A stretch of DNA of 64,000 nucleotides from Mesorhizobium sp. J18 (GTDB lineage: Bacteria > Pseudomonadota > Alphaproteobacteria > Rhizobiales > Rhizobiaceae): NCBI RefSeq assembly GCF_007829525.1, contig NZ_VLJP01000067.1, positions 64,514 to 128,513 on the forward strand. Reading direction: 5' to 3'. The notes under the pieces are model-generated. The model did no database searches. It saw only the letters and a list, made by a program, of their open reading frames with translations, and was not told the DNA's origin. Of this stretch, positions 58,446-64,000 are shown in pieces. Numbering within the stretch: position 1 is the stretch's first letter; every line of letters begins with the position of its first letter. The translations under genes and the position numbers were made by a program.

Positions 58446-59126
58446 TCATTGCTCTTCCTGCACGACGGCGGCCGTCGTGACATGGATGTCGGATCCCTCG
58501 TCCGTGTGGGGCAGGACGCCCCGGACGAGGGCCGCGACATATTTCGAATACTCGATGAACAGAACCCGCAACGCATCCGGCTTCGCCAGCCATGCTCCGT
58601 CGTCCAGGCGGGTCGTCACCACCGGATAGGGCATCAGGTCCGCCTGCCCCAGAAGCCGGCGCATCTCCAGAAGGCTGCGCGGCATGTGGTAATTGTTGGT
58701 GACCAGGATGATACTGCCATAGGCGTTGGCATTGACCCATTTGGCGCTTTCCTCGGCATTGCCGATGGTGTCGAGCGCAGCATGGTCGATATCGACGCAG
58801 CAGTTGAAGAGCCCCTTGTCGGCCCCGGTCGCCGCGCGCAGGTCGTCAAGGCCGGCAATGGGATTGACGCCGCTGATAAGCAGGCGCTTGCCCTTGCCTG
58901 CCTTGAGAAGATCCACTGCGGCACCGATGCGGGACTGGCCGCCGGTCAGTACCACAATGCCGTCGGCGGCGGCCAGATCGCTTGGAGCTGCCAGACGGCT
59001 CACATGCGCCACAAAAAGCCCGAAGCCGCCGAGAAAAACGGCGACGCATAGAAACACGGCCCACGCCACGACGCGCAGCGCAACGAAGCGATTACTGGTC
59101 CGGTTGAGGGCGGTGCTAAAAGCCAT
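58446..59126 (-). CDS. YdcF family (DUF218) protein
   Basis: The 226-residue product has an N-terminal membrane segment (about 18-42) and the DUF218 pattern ADGIVVLTGGQSRIGAAVDLL near 53-73, GKRLLISGVNP near 77-87, and SIILVTNNYHMPR near 138-150. Such proteins are linked to envelope carbohydrate or lipid handling; the reaction is unknown. It lies between plsC and ftsX, all on the minus strand. Confidence 0.85.
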   Translation of the reverse strand: MAFSTALNRTSNRFVALRVVAWAVFLCVAVFLGGFGLFVAHVSRLAAPSDLAAADGIVVLTGGQSRIGAAVDLLKAGKGKRLLISGVNPIAGLDDLRAATGADKGLFNCCVDIDHAALDTIGNAEESAKWVNANAYGSIILVTNNYHMPRSLLEMRRLLGQADLMPYPVVTTRLDDGAWLAKPDALRVLFIEYSKYVAALVRGVLPHTDEGSDIHVTTAAVVQEEQ

Positions 59127-59257
59127 CGCGATCGAACATCTGACCCAACCTATTCATCCATTAATTCCGAATTGGGGCAAGGAATAGTCGGGGCCGCCGG
59201 AGTTTAGCCACAATTGATTTCCGGCTGTCTTGACAGAGTGAATGAGACGCCGATCCA

Positions 59258-60253
59258 TCACGAATGGTCCGGATGCCGCGTATCGATGTCGCTGAGGAAC
59301 GATACGACGGTTATATGCGAGGTGGTGGCCGTCAGCGCCGCAATCACCAGCACGATGATGCCGACGCCCACATAGCCGGCCGTGCCGATGGCGAAATTGC
59401 CGAACAGGGCCGTCGCCTGGTCCGCTTCCGGCGTTGCCAGGTTGACCGAGGACCACCATGCGAAGGCGATGAAAACTGCAATGGCGCTCAATCCTCCGGC
59501 TGCGGCCCCTTTCATTCCGGCCAGAAGGAAATGGCGGCGGAACTCCGCGGCGATGAAACGGGCCTCCGCGCCGATGAAATGCAACACCTCGATGACATGG
59601 CCGTTGCCCGACATCGCACCACGGGTTGCGAAAATGACCGTCAAGGCCGTGGCCGACAGCATCAGCGCAAGGGCGGCGATGCCGATCGTGACGGTCGTTC
59701 GTGCCATGGCCACCAGACGGTCCACCCAGGTGCGATGATCATCAAGGCTCGCATTGGGAATCTTTTCGCCCAGTTCGGCGCGCATGGCGGCGAAATCGGG
59801 CGGCGCGGAAGTGTCGAGCGTGACGATGACGAGACGCGGGACAGGAAGCTCTTCTATGTCGAAGCCGGTGCCGAGCCAGGGCTCCAGAAGGCGGGCCGTC
59901 GCCTCCGTGCCGATGATGCGAGCCTCGCGCACGCCCGCATAGCCCGATGCGATGCCCCGTGCCTCCGCCAGTGCCGCCTCCATGTCCAGCCCGTCGGCCG
60001 GTTTGATCTGGATCGTGGCCTCGCGGGCGATCTGGGTCTGCCACGTGGTGGCCGTGTCGCGCACGAGGGTAACGGCGCCGAGCGTCAGGCAGGACAGGAA
60101 GGTCATGATGGCGATGACGAGCACCATGGCCCTGCCGGCCACATTGTCGGGCGGCACGATGGGGGTCGTCTTGCGCCTCGTGCGGGAGGGCAGGCGCAGG
60201 CCGGAAACGCCGGCCTTGAGCCGCAGGGCTCCGTCGCGGGCGGCGTCAATCAT
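59258..60253 (-). CDS. ftsX: Cell division protein FtsX
   Basis: The 331-residue product has four membrane segments (near 43-65, 193-215, 240-262 and 295-318) and the FtsX domain with TALTVIFATRGAM. It is the membrane partner of FtsE, and in many bacteria the pair controls peptidoglycan hydrolases at division. Its start overlaps ftsE by eight bases. Confidence 0.9.
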   Translation of the reverse strand: MIDAARDGALRLKAGVSGLRLPSRTRRKTTPIVPPDNVAGRAMVLVIAIMTFLSCLTLGAVTLVRDTATTWQTQIAREATIQIKPADGLDMEAALAEARGIASGYAGVREARIIGTEATARLLEPWLGTGFDIEELPVPRLVIVTLDTSAPPDFAAMRAELGEKIPNASLDDHRTWVDRLVAMARTTVTIGIAALALMLSATALTVIFATRGAMSGNGHVIEVLHFIGAEARFIAAEFRRHFLLAGMKGAAAGGLSAIAVFIAFAWWSSVNLATPEADQATALFGNFAIGTAGYVGVGIIVLVIAALTATTSHITVVSFLSDIDTRHPDHS

Positions 60254-60905
60254 AGGTTTCGAGCCTTCCGCCCGAAAGGATCATGCGCCGCGCATCGACC
60301 TGGTCCATTAGACTGAGATCGTGGGTTGCGATCACCACGGCGGTGCCGAGCCGGTTCAACTCGATAAACAGGCGCAGGAGCCGGCGCGCCAGCGGCGGAT
60401 CGACATTGCCGGTCGGCTCGTCGGCCAGCAGGATCTGTGGCTGCTCGATGAGGGCACGCGCAATCGCGGCGCGCTGCTTCTCGCCGCCGGAAAGGACAGG
60501 GGGCAGCACATGCATCCTGTCGCCCAGGCCGACCCATTTCAGTAGCTCCACGACATCGTCACGATAGCTTGCCTCCTCGCGGCCGCGCACGCGCAGGGGC
60601 AAGGCGACATTCTCATAGGTGGTCATATGGTCGAGCAGGCGGAAATCCTGGAAGACCACGCCGATGCGCCGGCGCAGGAGCGGCAATTCGCGGCGCGTGA
60701 TGCGCGAGCGGTCCTTGCCGAAAATGGTGATGAGGCCTCGGGTCGGCTTCAGCGACATGAAAAGCAGTCGCAGCAATGTGGTCTTGCCGGCACCGGACGG
60801 CCCGCTCAGGAACTGGAACGAGCGTTCGGGCAAATGGAAGGATATGTCGCGGAGAATTTCCGGACCCATCCCATATCTGAGACCTACATTCTCGAAGCGA
60901 ATCAC
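60246..60905 (-). CDS. ftsE: Cell division ATP-binding protein FtsE
   Basis: The 219-residue product is an ABC ATPase: Walker A GPSGAGKTT (35-43), signature LSGGEKQ (138-144) and Walker B LLADEPTG (159-166). It drives FtsX at the septum. It starts 60 bases from a full CtrA box and diverges from a small hypothetical gene and hpt. Confidence 0.93.
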   Translation of the reverse strand: MIRFENVGLRYGMGPEILRDISFHLPERSFQFLSGPSGAGKTTLLRLLFMSLKPTRGLITIFGKDRSRITRRELPLLRRRIGVVFQDFRLLDHMTTYENVALPLRVRGREEASYRDDVVELLKWVGLGDRMHVLPPVLSGGEKQRAAIARALIEQPQILLADEPTGNVDPPLARRLLRLFIELNRLGTAVVIATHDLSLMDQVDARRMILSGGRLETYD

Positions 60906-60965
60906 TTGAGACGAACCTGCATGCTTGCGGCGGCCATGCGCATTCCGACCATCGAATGCGCATGG

Positions 60966-60980
60966 TTAATCAAGGGTTAA
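60966..60980. promoter_or_regulatory. CtrA binding box upstream of ftsE
   Basis: TTAATCAAGGGTTAA is a perfect TTAA-N7-TTAA full site for the cell-cycle regulator CtrA. It lies 61 bases upstream of the ftsE start codon, a usual promoter distance, suggesting cell-cycle control of ftsEX. Confidence 0.7.
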
Positions 60981-61068
60981 TTTCGGGGCATCGCCACCGT
61001 TGGACGGCGAAGCATCAACCGTTTCGGTTTACTCCGTATCGGCTGACGGCGAAAGGACGATCGCCCCG

Positions 61069-61278
61069 ATGAATGTCCGGGCCAAGGCACGCCCGGTTTC
61101 CGGCGAAATCATGGCCGACGCGGCAAATCCCGCCGGTGCCCGGCAAGTCGAATCCATCGATGTGCTCGCCATGAATGGCCGTCTCACCCGCTATTTTCTG
61201 GGGACAATGAAAGCCTGCCTCCGCCAGGCGAACGCATTCCCTTCTCCCGTTGTTTTCCTGCCCCTATGGGCGGCGTAA
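61069..61278 (+). CDS. Small hypothetical protein
   Basis: The 69-residue product starts MNVRAKARPVSGEIMADAAN. Third codon positions are mostly G or C, as in nearby genes, and GAAAGGA lies about 12 bases upstream. No motif was recognised. It lies between divergent ftsE and hpt and could be a chance frame. Confidence 0.4.
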   Translation: MNVRAKARPVSGEIMADAANPAGARQVESIDVLAMNGRLTRYFLGTMKACLRQANAFPSPVVFLPLWAA

Positions 61279-61314
61279 AATCCCTGCGGTTCGTTTTGTG
61301 GAGACCGGAAGCCG

Positions 61315-61857
61315 ATGCCGATCGTACGTGGCAAGGATATCGAGGTTCTCTTTTCGGCCTCCGCGATTGCGCGCCGCAATCTGGAACTGGCCAAGGAGAT
61401 CGCCGAACGCGACTATCGCGACCTTCTGGTCATCTCTGTCCTGAAGGGGTCGTTCATATTCGCCGCCGATCTCATCCGCGCCATGCACGATGTGGGTATA
61501 TCGCCCGAGGTCGAGTTCATCATGATATCCAGTTACGGCGCCGGTACGACGAGCGGCGAGATCAAGGTGCTGCGCGACATCGACAATGACGTGACGGGCC
61601 GCGACATCCTCCTGATCGACGACATATTGGAATCCGGCAAGACGCTGAAATTCACACGCGACCTGATGCTGTCGCGCGGCGCCAATTCGGTTTCCATCGC
61701 CGTGCTTCTCGACAAGCATACCCGCCGCCAGGCCGAGTTGAATGCGGATTTCGTCGGTTTCGAGTGCCCGGACTACTTCGTCGTGGGCTACGGCATGGAC
61801 GTTGCTCATGCCTTCCGCGAACTGCCTTTCGTGGGCATCGTCAAGGGCGATGCGTAG
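61315..61857 (+). CDS. hpt: Hypoxanthine phosphoribosyltransferase
   Basis: The 180-residue product has the PRPP-binding motif ILLIDDILESGKTL (98-111) and SVLKGSFIFAADL near 41-53. It salvages hypoxanthine and guanine to nucleotides in the cytoplasm. It stands alone 45 bases before the response regulator. Confidence 0.92.
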   Translation: MPIVRGKDIEVLFSASAIARRNLELAKEIAERDYRDLLVISVLKGSFIFAADLIRAMHDVGISPEVEFIMISSYGAGTTSGEIKVLRDIDNDVTGRDILLIDDILESGKTLKFTRDLMLSRGANSVSIAVLLDKHTRRQAELNADFVGFECPDYFVVGYGMDVAHAFRELPFVGIVKGDA

Positions 61858-61902
61858 CGCGGGATTCAGTTCCCCGTAACATTTGGCCTGCATAATTGGC
61901 GC

Positions 61903-62265
61903 ATGTCTCACTTGCTGATTGTAGAGGACGACGAGTCCGTCCGCACATTCACCGCCCGCGCCCTCGCCGCCGCCGGCCACAAGGTCGAGACCGCGGTCGA
62001 CGGGGCCGAAGGTCTCAACCGCATCGCGGCCTCCGGAGGCGCATATGACCTCGTCCTGTCCGACATACGCATGCCGGTGATGGACGGGCTCGAAATGGCC
62101 GGTACGGCGTCCCGTTCCTATCCGGGCCTGCGCATCCTGATGATGACGGGCTATGCGGAACAGCGCGAGCGGGCAGCCGAACTCGACGGCGCCGTCATCG
62201 GCGTCGTCAACAAGCCTTTCACGCTGAAGGAAATACGCGACCGGGTGGCGCAGGCTCTGGCCTGA
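61903..62265 (+). CDS. cpdR: CpdR-type single-domain response regulator
   Basis: The 120-residue product is a bare receiver domain with acidic pair Asp9/Asp10, phospho-acceptor Asp54 (LSDIRMPVMDG), Thr82 (MMTGYA) and Lys104 (VVNKPF). It fits CpdR, which in its unphosphorylated form directs ClpXP to CtrA and other proteins. It lies beside hpt and a TIGR02302-type gene, the usual arrangement in the order. Confidence 0.85.
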   Translation: MSHLLIVEDDESVRTFTARALAAAGHKVETAVDGAEGLNRIAASGGAYDLVLSDIRMPVMDGLEMAGTASRSYPGLRILMMTGYAEQRERAAELDGAVIGVVNKPFTLKEIRDRVAQALA

Positions 62266-62281
62266 CAAGTTTTCAGCACGC

Positions 62282-64000
62282 TTATCTCAGGTCGAGCAGC
62301 CGCTCCAGATATTCCTTCTCGAGCTCGGGGCTCAACGCATCGCCAAGGCGCCGCCGGATGGCTTCGAGAATCTGACGCGCGCGCTGGATATCGATCTCGT
62401 CGGGCACGTCGACCGAATCGCCGAAATCGGGACCGGTGGTAGCGCGCGGCCGGCCGAGCGGATCGCGATCGGAATTCTGCTGCCTGCGGCCCTGCTCGCC
62501 GGTGCCCTGGTCGCCCTGCATGGCCTGCTGCATCTGGTTCATCATGTCCTGCGCGCCGCGCCGCAGCGCTTCCAGCGCGCGGCCCTGCTCGCCGGTGGCG
62601 CGTTCGCCGTCATTGTCGCCCAGCGCGCCCTCGGCCTCGCCCATCGCCTCGCCGGCCTCGCCGAAACCCTCGCCCGGCTGGATGCCGAGGCCTTCGAGGC
62701 CCTGCATCAGTTCCTCGAGCTCGCTCTGCAGCTGACCCTGGCCTTCCTGGAGCCGGCGCATGGCTTCAGCGAATTCCTCAGGCGTCATGCCTTGCCCTTG
62801 TTGGCCTTGCCCTTGTTGGCCCTGACCCCGCTGGCCTTGTCCTTGCTGGCCCTGCTGTCCCTGTTGGCCTTGCTGTCCCTGCTGGCGCTGGCCGCGCTGC
62901 ATCTGGTCGAGGCGGAAAGTCTCGTTCATCGTCTGCTGCTGGCGGCGCATGATGTCGCCGAGCCTGTCCATCTGCTGGCGCATTTCGGATTGCTCTCCGC
63001 CGCCCTGCTGCTGTTGCTGCTGGCGGCCCGCCTGCAGATTGTTCATCATGTTTTCGAGTTGCGAGAGCAGTTCCTCGGCCTGATCGCGTGACCCGGATTT
63101 GGCCAGGTCCTCGATCTGATCGAGCATGCGCTCGATGTCGCGCTCGGTCATCATCTGACCGTCCTGCGGCATCTGCTGCGAGAATTCGCGGTTCTGCATC
63201 GCGCGCTCGGCGAATTCGCGGAGGAATTCCTGCATGGCGTCGCGCAATTCCGCCATCAGGCGGTCGATTTCTTCCTCGCTGGCGCCTCTCTCAAGAGCGT
63301 CGCGCAGCGCCTGCTGCGCCTGGCGGAGGCGCTTTTCGGCGGCGCTCAGGTCGCCATCCTCGATATTGAGCGCGATCTCCCACAGGTAATCCACGACATC
63401 GCGCAACTGGTCGTCGGTCCCGGCCATGTCGAGGCGCGAATGCGCCGACTGGATGCCGAGGAAATGCGCCATGTTTTCAAAAGTTTCCTCGGGCCAGAGC
63501 GTCAGGACCTCGAGAAGCTCCATGACGCGACCCTTCTGGTTCGCGTCGCGCGCCAGCTCGCTTCTCTGTTCCACGACAGCCTTGGCGAGCGGATTGGTAA
63601 AGGGCCGCTCCGGCAGGGTGAAGGTCTTTGTCTCGCTCTGTCCGGTCTGCCCGGCATCATCGGTGACTTCCAGCGTCAGCCTGACCTCGCGGCCGGCCCA
63701 GGGATGCTCCGTCAGGTCGCGCGAGGTCTTTGCCGCCTTGCTGTCACTGCCGCGGCGGGGCAAGGTCAGCGGCAGTTCGGGTGCTTCATAAAGCGGTCTT
63801 GCGTCCGGCGCCTCTTCGACCAGCTCGAACTTTGCGTCGGCGCTTGCCGCGCCGTAATCGTCCTCGATCTCGTATGCCAGTTCCAGCGCGCCATTGACGG
63901 CCCGCTGCGGCTCGCCTGCAAAACGGATCGAGGGCGGATTGTCGGGAATGACCGAGAAGGTCCAGCTCTGGAGAGCGCGACCGCCGGCCGAACGCAGGGC
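62282..64000 (-). CDS. TIGR02302-type membrane protein, C-terminal part
   Basis: The frame is open through base 64000, so at least 572 C-terminal residues are visible and the N-terminus lies outside. The part shown is a beta-rich region (about 20-160 of the fragment: PDNPPSIRFAGEPQRAVNG) and a helical, acidic region with a Gln-Gly-rich low-complexity stretch. It matches the long alphaproteobacterial TIGR02302 family of unknown function. The neighbour is cpdR. Confidence 0.85.
   Translation of the reverse strand, partial: ALRSAGGRALQSWTFSVIPDNPPSIRFAGEPQRAVNGALELAYEIEDDYGAASADAKFELVEEAPDARPLYEAPELPLTLPRRGSDSKAAKTSRDLTEHPWAGREVRLTLEVTDDAGQTGQSETKTFTLPERPFTNPLAKAVVEQRSELARDANQKGRVMELLEVLTLWPEETFENMAHFLGIQSAHSRLDMAGTDDQLRDVVDYLWEIALNIEDGDLSAAEKRLRQAQQALRDALERGASEEEIDRLMAELRDAMQEFLREFAERAMQNREFSQQMPQDGQMMTERDIERMLDQIEDLAKSGSRDQAEELLSQLENMMNNLQAGRQQQQQQGGGEQSEMRQQMDRLGDIMRRQQQTMNETFRLDQMQRGQRQQGQQGQQGQQGQQGQGQRGQGQQGQGQQGQGMTPEEFAEAMRRLQEGQGQLQSELEELMQGLEGLGIQPGEGFGEAGEAMGEAEGALGDNDGERATGEQGRALEALRRGAQDMMNQMQQAMQGDQGTGEQGRRQQNSDRDPLGRPRATTGPDFGDSVDVPDEIDIQRARQILEAIRRRLGDALSPELEKEYLERLLDLR
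62789..62894 (-). repeat. Gln-Gly-rich low-complexity repeat
   Basis: A run of short Gln-Gln-Gly and Gln-Gly units is coded here, with near-identical 9-base repeats at the DNA level. It is part of the TIGR02302-type protein and prone to length change. Confidence 0.75.

Noticed and set aside
59264-60316. Plus-strand open frame of 350 codons opposite ftsX
   Set aside because: It is antisense to a gene with four membrane segments and shows the charged, repetitive composition of such shadows.
62789-62894. Repeat region considered as CRISPR-like
   Set aside because: The units are 9 bases, run without spacers and code a Gln-Gly tract in an open frame.

Overview
The window is the right-hand part of a lambda-like (siphovirus-type) prophage, from base 1 to about 50270, followed by about 13.7 kb of ordinary chromosome of an alphaproteobacterium. 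The chromosomal genes point to the Hyphomicrobiales (Rhizobiales), probably near Mesorhizobium, Aquamicrobium or Chelativorans. They include a SAM-II riboswitch ahead of metA, a cpdR-like regulator next to a TIGR02302-type protein, a DUF2125 protein, ftsEX behind a full CtrA box, and an adjacent hisC-tyrC pair. The species assignment is an inference.

Prophage layout. The tyrosine integrase (49162-50247) reads towards the 3' end of an intact tRNA-Leu(CAA) gene (50271-50355, minus strand), the probable attachment site. The left end of the element lies outside the window. The immunity region is at 38.5-39.7 kb: a Cro-like gene and a long leftward early operon (38814 down to 30947, nearly every junction an ATGA or TGATG overlap) face a rightward cI-type repressor gene. 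Three related 14-bp dyads lie between them, and a fourth copy lies 5 kb away inside a second early promoter (43.68 kb) that drives a rightward recombination operon (Sak4-like ATPase, PD-(D/E)XK nuclease, NinB, HNH). The leftward arm encodes a DnaB-like helicase, a C5-cytosine methyltransferase and a RuvC-like resolvase. It is followed by TerS/TerL, portal, DUF2213 protease-scaffold, decoration protein, a gpE-type capsid protein, connector and tail proteins. A G/GT pair with an A_AAT_TTT slippery site precedes the tape measure. The tip protein, a 1022-residue tail fibre and a lysis cassette (GH108 endolysin and overlapping spanins) follow.

Cargo. Plus-strand genes sit like morons among the minus-strand late genes: an XRE-like protein, a lipocalin, a RES-domain protein, a Cas2/SinR-like protein, an HNH-like protein and small lipoproteins or membrane proteins. 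Between lysis and fibre genes is an AT-richer cassette of a sulfotransferase, a methyltransferase and a 1045-residue three-domain glycosyltransferase, probably for modifying a surface glycan. Downstream of cI, apparently in the lysogenic transcript, are a BLIP/SmpA-like secreted protein and a Panacea (SocA-type) antitoxin with a likely toxin partner. Then comes a convergent TcmP / DUF5131 pair.

Chromosome (50.4-64.0 kb): a DsbB-like protein, glyoxalase II, a SAM methyltransferase, MetA (Glu at position 111, predicting acetyl-CoA use) under a SAM-II riboswitch, HisC, TyrC, DUF2125, a ChaC-type cyclotransferase, PlsC, a YdcF-type protein, FtsX/FtsE, Hpt, a CpdR-type regulator and a TIGR02302-type protein cut by the window end. 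All calls come from reading the sequence; no database search was run.
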